Made by a program: the position numbers and the translations under genes. From Caenorhabditis remanei (Eukaryota > Nematoda > Chromadorea > Rhabditida > Rhabditidae): a DNA stretch of 64,000 nt. The notes under the pieces are model-generated. The model did no database searches and had not been told where the DNA came from. It saw only the letters and a program-made list of their open reading frames with translations. Each line of letters opens with the position of its first letter. The stretch's first letter is position 1. Positions 10,672-21,949 of this stretch are shown in pieces. Location of the stretch: contig NC_071333.1 of NCBI RefSeq assembly GCF_010183535.1, forward strand, positions 20,520,587-20,584,586. The letters are read 5' to 3'.

Positions 10672-11898
10672 ATGGTGAGTGTCTTTGACAAAAACATTTA
10701 TTCTGAAGGTAGCTGGTTTTGGATTAAAGCGCCATTTTATTTTTGAATTATCGATTTTTTTGCTTTAAAAAAGTTTGAAAAAAAGCCGCGTTAGTTTTTA
10801 ATTTTTCGATTACGGTGACAATTTAGGTGAAAATCAACTAAGAAGTACCAAATCTAAAATTAATAATACAATTTTCAGATTTTTTCGCTTCTGATTAGAG
10901 AAGATGGACCACTTCAGCCACAACGCCAAGAGCCACAACCACAGCAAAATCTCCAGGAAGACGTCATAGTAGAAGAAGGGCCATGTATGTTTTTCTTACT
11001 TTTTTGAGTCAGAAATAGTGGACATAAATCAACGTAAAAACCAAATTTCAGTCTACATGCACTCACACCAACCACATCACCAACAGGGGGCCTCCCAGAA
11101 CCAGCCAAGTAAGTTTTCAAAACTTTTATTAAAGAAGAAATCAATACTGGTTTGTTACTACGAGTGATTAATTTCAGTGCTCCCATCACAGACGCCGTCC
11201 CCCGAACAGAATGCCTTGAAGGAATTGGAAGGAATCAACCGAGATCTCCAAGAGAGATTGAAACTGAGAGAGACACGTCAGTTTACTTTGAAATTATAGA
11301 AATAGTCAAATATTACAAAATGAATAAGAATTTTGAGTGGAGTATTTCCTATAAGTACAAAAGTTTTGTTGATAAAAAAAACTATCACTGATTGTCAAAC
11401 CGCGAAAAATTTTAGGAGAGGCTGAACTGGAGGAGAAACTCAAGCAGGTTGAAAAACAAGAGGAGATAAAGAAGGTCGCAGATGGCTTCAAAAAGGAGGA
11501 AATGGAATTGAAAGATGCTGAAATCGCTCGCCTCACCAGACAAGTCGAAATGCTTCAAGGAGGTTTGTTATCAGATTTTATTCATCTTTTACTGAAAAAA
11601 TCTGCAGTAACTCAACATTTGGTTTCCAGAGCTCAACACCGCCCGCTCCGTCCGCCCGCCCTCCAAAATCAACCAGGAGACCCAGACCGAACCCACTCAG
11701 GCCACCCACTCCGCGCAAACCTCACCACCACCGTCTCCACCAGTCATCCCGAGAACGATGCCCTCCACATCGGACCCATCAACCTCTTCAGCACCAAAAA
11801 GAGAGCGCAACAAGACCATCAGGCGGAAGAGGGATTGGTTATGTACAAAAGTGGGCATATCAAGTCGGAGCCGGTATGATAACAATTTATGTGTTTGA
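10672..11898 (+). CDS. Array gene 1: unknown coiled-coil, Pro/Gln-rich protein
   Basis: There are six exons: 10672-10674 (only the ATG), 10879-10984, 11052-11108, 11178-11276, 11416-11562 and 11630-11898. All junctions keep one frame, giving 226 residues. The protein begins M-IFSLLIREDG, passes through a Gln/Pro/His-rich part, then a heptad-like coiled coil (about residues 65-140, rich in E, K and L), then a Thr/Pro/Ser-rich segment. It ends in a basic tail (KRERNKTIRRKRDW). No signal peptide, membrane segment or catalytic motif is seen. I do not recognise the family. Related blocks occur at 4.7, 15.4, 23.6, 26.2 and 27.6 kb. This is the best preserved member. Confidence 0.65.
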
Positions 11899-12734
11899 TT
11901 ATTAATATTCTCATTTTTATTGTATTTTTATATTTTCCTTAAATGAATTTTTGAATTGAAAAACTGCTTTTGTTTTTTCACACATCAAAAAACACATGAT
12001 TTCAGGTATTTCAGATTTAAAATCAATTTCAGAATTTATTTTTCATAACCATAACAATCGGAGGTTTCTTACATACCAGTCTTTCAGATTCTCATCCGCC
12101 TCGCAGCCTAAAACTTTCAATCAGTTCCGTCCAATGAAGCGCATTTGCATACATACCTTTTGTCTCCTCGTTTTCCACAATCTCTCGTCTCGAAATGCGG
12201 TTTTCATCTTTTTTCAGACAAAATTGAACATTTTTCTGAATTTTTTATCAAGCAAATGTAGAGTAAGAAAAGAGCTACAATTTGATATATCATTCGATAA
12301 ACATGGTTTTGCTTACATGAAGAACTAGAAGAGTGGAAGTTTTGAATAGAAACTTGGAGCATTTCAGCATTTTCACGGATATTATTATGGATTTCTAACA
12401 ATAATTAGACCAATTGCAACACAAAGATAATTGAGTTAGTCATTCTTGAGAAAACTAACGGTTTTTTTTTCAAATAAAGTTATACATTTCAGCAATTCTG
12501 CCAGTTATTCTACATTTTGACACATTTCACATTCTTACATATCACTTTCTTTTGAAAAAAATTTGAAGGGCAGCAGAAATTCGGATTTTTTCGGATTTTC
12601 TGCCAAAAAACCAAAAAACTGACAGTTTTCTACGGAAAAATTGATATCACTATCTCTGCATTGCAGTTTTTTCAATAATTATTTGAAATTCTACAAGAAT
12701 TTGCGTAAAAATGGAAAATTTGCAGACTATTACT
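11899..12734. repeat. Shared downstream region of array units
   Basis: After the stop codon comes an A/T-rich 3' end (a CTTAAATGAATTTTTGAATTG region that matches CAAATAAATTTTTGAATTG after locus 2). A block follows that recurs after locus 2 (about 15860-16770) and, more loosely, at 24050-24480 and 26590-26870. Landmarks are AACACATGATTTCAGGTATT and ACAAAGATAATTGAGTTAGT. No gene is seen here. Confidence 0.55.
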
Positions 12735-14965
12735 CAACATGTTCCATCTTCCCGTTCTGCATGAAAACAGAATCAATTACTTAGAATAATATATAAACAT
12801 GTAGCTTTTTTTGTTCGCCACAGTTTGTAAGCATAATTTTTTCAAAAAAAAACCAGTTTGTATAGAAAAAACAGCTGAAAACTGTGATTCAATGAGAGTG
12901 AGTATAGACAAAGAGGAGAGACTTTCTCTCTCGTCCAACGCGTCGAAGGCGCGCCATCTGCCTTCTCACTTGATGATTTTACTGAATTAAACATTTGCTT
13001 CTTAGCCTGAAACATTCCAACGCATTTGTAATGAGAAGGTCTCTATCAAAATGTTCCATCTTCCCGTTCTGTTTTCTCTGGTTCTGCCTTGCATTCGCCA
13101 CGTCCTCTAACACTATGTTCTGTGTGTGTATTCGAATGAGATGGAATAGAGAGGTCTCATCTCTACTGCTGTTGCTGCTGCTTGTGTTCGCCACGTCAAT
13201 GTTCAGTGAGAGAGAAGGGAGAGGTTTGTTGTGTTGGAAAAGGAGAAATATTTGTGAGAGAAGAAAAAAACGTCGTATGGGATGACTGGCAGAAACGATG
13301 GTTCAAGAGATGTGTTTAGATTGAGGAAATTGCAGGGAAAGAAAGAAATATATACGAATGGGTAAGAAGGTGTACAATATGAGGAGCCTCTATGTCTTTT
13401 GAGTTTTGATAACATAAAGACGTTGACATAGTGAAGAAAATTGGATGGTGAATCCTATTGTGAAGAAAAACCAGCTTCATAATGAATCTTCTACTTTTCA
13501 GAAACTGCCACATGAAATCTTAACATCAACTTATCTAAAATTCTGATGAAGACTCCAAAGACCCTGACACCCGTGATAGACGTGCATACCATGGTGTTCG
13601 TTGAAAGCCGTACAACCTGCTTCCCAAACGAGATATTAAAAAATATCCAACTAACAGAGTATAGTTCCATATTTATAGAACAAATTCTTAATTTGAAAAA
13701 AAGTTGAATCTTTTAAGCAAATCGAGTTACTCTGCTTCAAAATTTTGTTACTGAGTGCACCTCTATTACAGGTTTTACGGAACGTATTCGTTAACCCCTC
13801 CAGCGTTTCATTCATTCATTATATTTCCTTCCTGCTTCTTCGACATTTCCCATGTAAATCCTCTTCCCCACTTTCTACGGGTGACACCGATTTGCCCAAC
13901 ACCTGCGCTGCCTACTGCTTGGCCGCTCTTCTCGTTGTGTCTAAAATCTCTTTTGTGAAAAATTTGCATCAGAAAGCTCTTCTTCGTCTTTAACACATAC
14001 ACACACGCATATAGTTGTACTGACCACTGCAAATGGGGGCGAATGAAAATATAAAGAGAGACACCACCTGGCACATTGGCTGGTGCTCTATGAGAAACAA
14101 GTTGTGAGAACGGAAATTGAAAAAGGGGAGATGATTAATAAAAAAAAAGTGATAAAACCTAGACTCATAACTGATACATGTCAAATAGAAGTTAGCAAAC
14201 ACGATGAATGGAGGGAAGTTTAGGAATGGAGTGTCGGTGTCGGCCAAGGTAACTTCGTAAAAAGAGAGATATGAAAGAGCGACAATTCGAACAATTTCAG
14301 AAGCAACCAAGTTTTTATCAGACCATGAATTCTATGATATGGTAAAAGTTCGGAGGGATTCATTATGGCGAGAGAATATTGAGAGAGAGAAGACTTCTCT
14401 GACGTCCAACGCGTCGAAGGTGCGCCATGTTTCTTTTTGTTTTTGATCCGCTTTTTGGCCGTTTTGAAAGATTTTAGTGGCTTTCGTTTTTTCTGAACTT
14501 AGCCTGAATCGATTTATTGTCTGTTCATTTTTTTTTCATTAGTCCCGATTTGTTCAAATTTGTTGTGAAAATAATTTTTTTAATCGGGTAGAGTCAATTG
14601 GAATTTTTAAACTGAAAAAAGTGGAACATTTTATTACTTTGATAGATAACAAATTTCTCTAATTTTTTCCCACTTTTGAGAAATTCTCTTCATCAATTTT
14701 CATTGACGTTCGGGGTATGTGATATAGTGAGGCATCTGTGTGTATTCTCAAGTACACAACATTTATAAGCGCAACGAAGGTGCGCTAGAGAGATGAAGGA
14801 GGAGGGACCAGTGACGTAAAATACAGAAAGCGCGCTCCGTTGAACAAACGGGGGAAGAGAGAGAGTGTGAACTGGCAATGCCAACACGTCTTATTCATAA
14901 TTCCCTTCGATGAGCTACTGAATGCCTCGTCCCTCATTTTTTATTGCTTTTTATTGAATTCTAAT
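12735..14965 (+). repeat. Upstream module of array locus 2
   Basis: This is a second full-length copy of the 8540-10671 block in the same orientation, offset by about 4.2 kb. It shares ATGTTCCATCTTCCCGTTCT (12739), GCGTCGAAGGCGCGCC (12940), GGTTTTACGGAACGTATTCG (13771), CATTTATAAGCGCAACGAAG (14760) and GAGCTACTGAATGCCTCG (14911). It differs by many small indels and by an added 14340-14430 segment that carries another GCGTCGAAGGTGCGCC. It includes a copy of the upstream ORF at 14922-14957. Confidence 0.75.
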
Positions 14966-15804
14966 ATGGTGAGTGTCTTTGACAAAAACATTTATTCTGA
15001 ACGTAGCTGTTTTTGGAGAAAAGCACTATTTTATTTCGAATTATCGATTTTTTGCAGAAAAAAGTTTGAAATAAAGCCGCGTTAGTTTCTAGTTTTCGAT
15101 TAATTTAAAAATGTTATTCTGAAGGAAGCTGCTTTTAAAGAAAAAAGCTATTTTATTTTCGAATTCTCGATTTTTTGCTGAAAATAATTCGAAGAAAAAA
15201 GCGGCGTTAGTTGTTTTATTACGCTGACAATTCAAAAGAAAATCAACTTAAAAATTCTGAATCCTAGTTTAATGATACAATTTTCAGTTTAACGGATACC
15301 TTGAGGAGGTCGGTGATGTTCTCGCACCTCTGGCCCGGCGGCGTGTGGAGACCCATCAGGAAGCTGTGGCGGTTCCAGAAGTGGCAACATCCAGGACTGG
15401 CTATTGGTGAAGACCTTGGTGAGTTTTAAAATAAAAATAAAAATTATTGGAATTCATTAATTTTCAGATCTCACCTGCTACTTCTTCCGGCCGGCGGATC
15501 AGGAGGGACCAGTGCCACAGATTGTGAAGAGGGCGGCCAACCCCAAAAACCTCTACCAGAATCAGCACCCGGTAGCAGAAAACAGTGAGTTTTGAGATGG
15601 GGAGAGGTGAAATAGTGACTGAAACATATTTTCATTACAGATAACCCATGGTCAGCTCTTGGGAAGGAGGCAAAAGAGAAGTGGAGAGGAATCGGGGATC
15701 AAGTGAGAGCCGAGCAAGACCATCAGGCGAGCAAAGGACTGGCGAGGTATAAAAGTGGAAAGAAGATCGAGACGGAGGTAATAATTGATGTGTTTGATTT
15801 TTAA
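14966..15804 (+). CDS. Array gene 2: unknown, probably frameshifted in exon 2
   Basis: ATG at 14966-14968 abuts a GTGAGT donor, as in locus 1. Downstream exons are 15288-15418, 15468-15584 and 15641-15804. The last two join in one frame (DLTCYFFRPADQEG ... KEAKEKWRGIGDQVRAEQDH) and match gene 4 at 23637-23959. Exon 2 reads well from the ATG (NGYLEEVGDVLAP...) but meets TGA at its end, and its length leaves the wrong phase for exon 3. An internal ATG in another frame would connect. I take this as a recent one-base frameshift or a changed start. The protein is Glu/Lys-rich with no known domain. Confidence 0.45.
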
Positions 15805-16769
15805 GATATTAAATCACATTTTATTGTATTATAGTTTCTTCAAATAAATTTTTGAATTGAAAAACTGTTTTTTGTTTTCTAACACATCAAAAAACACATA
15901 ATTTCAGGTATTTCAGATACAACCACAATTAAAGATCTGCTTGGTTCGCTGGACATTGTGCAATTTTTTTTGGTTTATCTAATAAATATTTCTTGATGCA
16001 GCCTAGTTTTTCGTTTTTGACACCACGGAATTTCAGAATTTTAGGTTCATAAACTCCAGCCATTTTGCAGTCAGAAACATCAAATCAGTGTTGTCCAATG
16101 AAGCGCACCTGCATACATCAGTTTTGTCTCCTCTTTTTCCACACTCTTTCGCCTCGTAATAGGGTTTTCATCTTTTTTCGACAAAATCATAGTTTTTTCT
16201 CATAATTTTTCACATTGCAAATGTAAAGAGCGAAAAGACCTACTATTTGATATATCATTCAATGAAAATGGTTTCATTTTCATAAAGAAAGGGAAGATAA
16301 AAAATTTTGAATAGGAATTTGCAGGATTTCAGCTTTTTCTTTCACACTTTCACGGATGTTCTTATAGAATTCAAACAATAATTCGACCAATTGCAATACA
16401 AAGATAATTGAGTTAGTCATTCTTGTGAAAACAAACGGTTTTTTTTTCGGTTTTTTAACAATAATCTGTTAAATTTCAGAATTTCAGCTTTTTATTCAAT
16501 TTTTCACACACATTCTTTTGGAATTTTTGAAGGAAAACTGATTAGCTACACTTAATAACAGTGACTAAAAATACGAATAACTCATTTTTTTCAGCAAAAT
16601 TAGGCTATTTTAAGATATTTTTGCGAAAAAAACAAATACTGGCAGTTTTCTGGAAAACAATTAACTCCAATATCTTTGTCTGGTAATTCGTCAAGTAATA
16701 TTCCGAAATTCTTCAATAATTTGATTAAAAATGTCGAAGAAAAGCTGAAATTTTGCAAACTGCTACTCA
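15805..16769. repeat. Downstream region of array locus 2
   Basis: It carries AATAAATTTTTGAATTG just after the stop codon, then the same ATTTCAGGTATTTCAG and ACAAAGATAATTGAGTTAGT landmarks as the 11899-12734 block. No gene is seen here; the minus open frame 16600-16809 is not supported. Confidence 0.5.
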
Positions 16770-17166
16770 ATATGTTCCATCTTCCCGTTCTACATGAAAA
16801 CAGAACCAACTACTTCGAATGATATATAAAAATGTAGCTCTTTCCGTTCGCTACAGTCTATAAGCAAAATTTTTCAAAAAATCCCAGTTTGTCTAGAAAA
16901 AACAGCTAAAAACTGTGATTCAGTGAGAGTGAGTATAGACAAAGAGGAGAGAATCTACACAACATTTATACAAGCGACGAAGGCACGCCAATGACCGATG
17001 AAGGAGGCGGGGCAAGAGGCACAGAACACAACAAACGCGCCCCACCAAATCGACCAGCAAACGCATTGGGAATACGAACACTTCTATGCATATGTAACCC
17101 ATTTCCAACTTAGGATAGCTACTGAATGCCTTCCGCCCCTATTTTAAATGATTTTTTTTGAATTCT
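16770..17166 (+). repeat. Short upstream module of array locus 3
   Basis: It begins with the same ATGTTCCATCTTCCCGTTCT landmark (16772), the TATATAAAAATGTAGCTC stretch and the GTGAGAGTGAGTATAGACAAA segment. It then jumps directly to CATTTATACAAGCGACGAAG (16965) and TAGCTACTGAATGCCTTCC (17117). About 1.8 kb of the middle of the long modules is missing. This suggests that the distal and proximal ends are the parts needed, or simply an internal deletion. Confidence 0.65.
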
Positions 17167-18398
17167 ATGGTGAGTGTTTTCATTGCGCTTTTTGATTTTT
17201 TTTAAATGCCATTAAAACAAAAAATTCAGTTTTATTTTCGAATTATCGATCTATTTTGAAAAATACAAAAAAAGGAAAGTTGGCAGCGTTAGTGTCAACT
17301 TTTTAGATTAGTTTAGTTGTTGGAATAAATAAAAATAAATAAATTAACGTAATAAAACTAAAAATTTTGTTCTCAACTTTGTCACAAAATTTTTGAAAAA
17401 ATTGGGATTTTTTTTCAGTCTATCATCAACTCTCCTCCCGTCAATGTGTCATGAAATCTTCGGTCGACGCCCCATTACTACTAAGTTTAGCACAGGTAAT
17501 ACATTTTTCTTAAATGTTGACATTTTACGAAATATTGAGCTTTCAGTCTACCAGCCACTCTCGAACCCGGATTGCGTCTTAAAATCGTCGGTCGGAGAAA
17601 TGGAGCTGTGCCTAAAGCAGTACTCCACCTACTTCAGACTCCACGATTTAAGTCAAAACTTTCATCGAAGAGCACTTGGAGACATGGAGCAACTTGTGGA
17701 GAAAAAGAAACAAATCGAAATGGAGCTGCAATCAAAAAAGAAACGAATTGAAGTTTTGGACAAGACAATCAATGAAGCATCAGGAAGCAAGAAGAATATT
17801 TCAAATTAAAACTCGCCACCATTGAAGAAATCAAGCCAATGGAAAGCGAAATTCGAGAGTTGGACCACAAAAGAGAGCAGAATAAGGAGGAACTGTTTGA
17901 AAAAGAAATCGAGTCGGAAGACCAGCAGAATAAACTCACACACTACAAGGAGCTCTACGACGGATTCTTTTATTTGGTGACAATGCTCCGCGAAAAACAA
18001 AAAAAACTTCTTCGTTCTAAAGGAATTGTAAGTTGTCTTACATTTAATTTGAACTATTCAAAAAACGTACATAGCATTTTTTCAAGCAGAGGAACGTATC
18101 CTGATTCTCTCTATCTTCTGCAATGAGGTGTTCAGAGCTCAGAGTAATAACAATCTCGTAAGTGTCGAGAAATTGTTTGAAGTATTCAAATTTTCCTTTT
18201 TTCAGCTCCGAAAACTAGTGCAAGAATGTGAAAAGGAGGAATCGAAGAAAGATGAAGCTGATGGTAAGATAATAGTTATTGACATCGTAAGACTTTCATT
18301 AATTTTCAGCTTTAGCGGAACTCTGTGTAGTGTCGAGCGGAAACAACTCAAGTCAGCTACTCCCCGTTCTTTTTAATTGTGTATTGTGTATTGTTTAA
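17167..18398 (+). CDS. Array gene 3: coiled-coil protein with one frameshift
   Basis: The leader ATG (17167-17169) abuts GTGAGT. The best coding frame starts at ATG 17444 and uses exons 17444-17495, 17547-18027, 18092-18157, 18206-18263 and 18310-18398. Phases agree at all introns, the third acceptor being GCAGAG. Within exon 2 of this chain the frame meets a stop at 17807-17809. A frame one base away continues at once with KLATIEEIKPMESEI, so a single-base change near 17793 splits an otherwise continuous frame. Both halves are long E/K/Q/L-rich coiled coils (VEKKKQIEMELQSKKKRIEV; LDHKREQNKEELFEKEIE). It has little sequence in common with genes 1 and 2 beyond the 5' region. Function is unknown. 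AATAAA lies at 18415. Confidence 0.5.
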
Positions 18399-18699
18399 TT
18401 TTTAATTTGTTTTGAATAAATTCAAGTCTTAGTTTAATCCCTGCAAGAATTTTAATTATTCCAACAGGTGTTCCCCTGATGCAAAAGCGGCTAGATGGAA
18501 GAGCAAAACCGGAAGCTGCCACATACGCACCTGCTTATTAGTACTCCTTCTTTCTATTGGTGAGCGGAAATTAATTATTTCTTGCCGCTAGCAGAGCATA
18601 GAATCTAATTAAATGTTTCTATACTTATATGTTGCGCTTGGATGGTAGATGGAAAAGAAAATCAACGACGGAATGAGTTTGAGGGACACCTCGTCAGAA

Positions 18700-20600
18700 T
18701 AATGTGAGAAACGAAGTAGAAACGCTTCGATTCCAGCTTTTATACCCAGGAACAAACTACTGTAGTTCGCTTAGTGATTATACCAGAACATTTGACATGT
18801 TTCCTTCACTATTTTTGTAGTTGAGAGCGTATTTCTAGTTCAGGAGAGAAACGAGGTAGATATGCTTCATTTCCAGCTTTTATACACAGGAACGTACTAC
18901 AGTGTTCCACATAATCTTAGCCTCACCTCATGAAAATTCGAAAACTGAAATTTTCGAAATTTTCGGGAATCCATCCAAGAAGTAAAATATGACAACTTGG
19001 GTCACAAATGTGTATACAAATGTAAATTTGATAAGAAGTTAACAAAAAATTTTTATGTTGAATTTTATGAAAAATGTGTTTTTTCTGTTCCACATAATCT
19101 TAGCCTCACCCCTCTCATTTCAACATTTTTGAATAATTTTTTGAACTTCTGGTTTTTTCTGCATGTTTTTAATAGAAGAAATGTTGTTTTTCATAAAATG
19201 GGTAAAGGATAGTCCCTCAAAAGTTACAAAAGGTGTGCCAGTAGGGCCAAACTTGCACAGGGGCTATCCAAACGTCAGATTTCTCTCTATCAAAGCCGAA
19301 GTTCAAAATTTATTGACCAAAACTCCGAAAATGAAACTGTTTATGGTACTGCAAAGTGTCCAGATTGTCAATCATCACTTTCACTCTGAGAATAATGAAC
19401 CATTTTCTGTCACGGTTTGAATAATAGAAACTTTTGCTGGGAAATTAAGACAAATTTGCGATCTAAATGATCTCCTGAGTCAGTCCGCGGAGTTAGCTTG
19501 AATAATAATGTTCTGATCCAACGAAAAATAAACAAAGCGTCATATTCGACCCAAAAACATTGTGGCCAGAACTTGGAATTTGCTCGTAAGGATCAGTAAA
19601 CAGATTGGCAAAAAGAGAGTTATCTCTATGGTATCAAACTTCAAAATGAAAAGAGAGCTAACAGTGTCACGAACTTTCCTAGCTGTCAATTCTATCACAA
19701 TAAAATGTCTTCATCAGATAAAGCAATTTGAAATTGTTTAGACTTGTTTTCATTTTGAAGTTTGATACCATAGTCCATAGAGATAACTCTCTTTTTGCCA
19801 ATCTGTTTACTGATCCTTACGAGCAAATTCCAAGTTCTGGCCACAATGTTTTTGGGTCGAATGTGACGCTTTGTTTATTTTTCGTTGAATCAGAACATTA
19901 TTATTCAAGTTAACTCCGCGGACTGACTCAGGAGATCGTTTAGATCGCAAATTTGTCTTAATTTCCCAGCAAAAGTTTCTATTATTCAAACCGTGACAGA
20001 AAATGGTTCATTATTCTCAGAGTGAAAGTGATGATTGACAATCTGGACACTTTGCAGTACCATAAACAGTTTCATTTTCGGAGTTTTGGTCAATAAATTT
20101 TGAACTTCGGCTTTGATAGAGAGAAATCTGACGTTTGGATAGTCCCTGTGCAAGTTTGGCCCTACTGGGACACCTTTTGTAACTTTTGAGGGACTATCCT
20201 TTACCCATTTTATGAAAAACAACATTTCTTCTATTAAAAACATGCAGAAAAAACCAGAAGTTCAAAAAATTATTCAAATATGTTGAAATAAGAGGGGTGA
20301 GGCTAAGATTATGTGGAACAGAAAAAACACATTTTTCATAAAATTCAACCTAAAATTTTATGTTAACTTCTTATCAAATTTACATTTGTATACACATTTG
20401 TGACCCAAGTTGTCATATTTTACTTCTTGGATGGATTCCCGAAAATTTCGAAATTTTCAGTTTTCGAATTTTCATGAGGTGAGGCTAAGATTATGTGGAA
20501 CACTGTACTGTAGTACGCTTAGTGATGACACCAGAACATTTGGCATGTCTACTTCAATATTTCTGTTGTTGAGAACGTTTTTCTAGTTCTGGACAAAAAA
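18700..20600. repeat. Two tandem copies of a ~145-bp repeat, the second interrupted
   Basis: The unit runs from about 18700 to 18842 (AGAAACGAAGTAGAAACGCTTC ... TTTCTAGTTC). It repeats from 18843 (AGAGAAACGAGGTAGATATGC) and is broken at 18899 by the fold-back element 18900-20505. The second copy resumes at TACTGTAGTACGCTTAGTG (20506) and ends near 20595 (TTTCTAGTTCTGG). The intact first copy shows what the target looked like before insertion. Confidence 0.65.
18900..20505. mobile_element. 1.6-kb fold-back element with Tc1/mariner-like ends
   Basis: The ends are CAGTGTTCCACATAATC and its inverse, with TA on each outer side (18898-18899 and 20506-20507). This is the target preference and terminal CAGTG of Tc1/mariner transposons. 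The two arms (18900 to about 19655, and about 19750 to 20505) are near-identical inverted copies around a spacer of about 90 bases. Open frames at 19163-19420 and 19986-20243 are mirror copies of one another and encode nothing recognisable, so the element is presumably non-autonomous. Confidence 0.8.
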
Positions 20601-21850
20601 GATTTTCTTTTTTTAACGCCATTTTTTTTAGCGGCTGCGTCATCTTGGTTTTTCTCGCTCACGGCCTCCAGCGAAGGCCCTCTCGAGAAAAAGTGATGCA
20701 AGCGCGCTCCGCGGCATTTTGGCGCGAAGCGGAAAAATTTAAATAAAAATATTTTTTCCGAATAAGTTTAAGCCTGTAAACTGACGTTTTTCGATGGAAA
20801 AGTACGATCTTGAACACAATTCCAGCAGCTATAAGTTAAATATAATTGTTTTGAATCGGAAATCGCAAATATTTTCGGTTTTTGACAGCTTTGAAGAGAA
20901 ATAGACGAAATTCGGCAACATGTAAAGAAAAATTATGATTTCGTTTGAATACTCCGTTTAATTTCGCAGTCTGTTCTCGCCATTTCGCCAATTTCGCCAA
21001 TTACGAAAAATGTTCCAACAAAGGAAAGTAAAAAAATCAAAGTTTTATTGCGGAAAAAAAAATAAAATTAGAGTTGTCTCCTTAGTATTCGATGTTGTTT
21101 CAATCGTTGTTCTTCGAGACGAGACGTTGAAACGCGCCGAGAACCTCTCCTGAAACAAGTTCAATCTCAACTACGATAAAGGGACGAACGGAAAGACACA
21201 TAAAGGAAAAATGGACCTGTCGGAGAAAATATGAAGAGTTCATCAAAAATTGGGCATCTTGTGTCGTTGACAAGATCGACGTAGGCAGAAGACCGTGGAG
21301 TTTTTCTACAAAAAATGCTTTTTTTTCACTAAATAAAATTGAAAAACAAGAAAAAAACAATTTATTTAGCAAAAAATCGTATGTTTGTCTTTGTTTCTTA
21401 CCTTTTAATGCTTCTTTAGTCATCGTGGTAGTCGCTATTGCACGTTTTTCGGGTTGAATGTACTTGTTTCTGTAAAATTTTGATGTTTTGGCCCGTATAT
21501 CAAAGAATTATCTGAAAATCATAGCGGAACGAAGAAAAACAGAAATAGTTATCCCAGAGAATCATTATTTTAACAAAAAAAAGTGAAAAAAGTTGCATTA
21601 AAACACAAAATTCACTGCTAAAACGATGAGAAAATAAAAAATTGCTGCTGAAAAAGCTGAAAACGCAAACGCGCTCCACTGAAAAATGGCGTTTCCCGCT
21701 TTTTTTTTTTGAATCGAGAGGGCCTTCACTGGAGGCCGTGCTCGCTGCTCTGGTTTTCAATTTTGATGTTATTCGAGCGTAGCTGTTGCCAGACGAGACG
21801 AGGAGAGTATGTTCTAGCTAAAGATTTTCATTTTTAATCTGAATATCAGG
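20600..21850. repeat. Region with inverted hairpin motif, no secure gene
   Basis: A hairpin-forming motif, CACGGCCTCCAGCGAAGGCC, at about 20662-20681 recurs inverted at about 21724-21743 (with GGCCTTCACTGGAGGCCGTG). Each is followed outward or inward by a 'GCGCTCC' segment (20705; 21675 on the other side). This suggests the two ends of one roughly 1.1-kb element. A minus-strand frame 21423-21100 (107 codons) is present but has no domain that I recognise. I do not call it as a gene. Confidence 0.35.
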
Positions 21851-21949
21851 AAAAGTATGAATCAGATGCGAAATGGGTGTTCATACTCACCCTTGCAGTT
21901 CGATTCACTGGGATTTCCACTTCAATCGCATGAAGAGTGCTGCAAAGTT

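Noticed and set aside
19163..20243. Two 85-codon frames with nearly identical sequence
   Set aside because: Same explanation: inverted arms of the 18900-20505 element.
21100..21423. 107-codon minus-strand frame
   Set aside because: No recognised domain, no clear splice partner, and it sits between inverted hairpin motifs; kept only as a note in the region entry.
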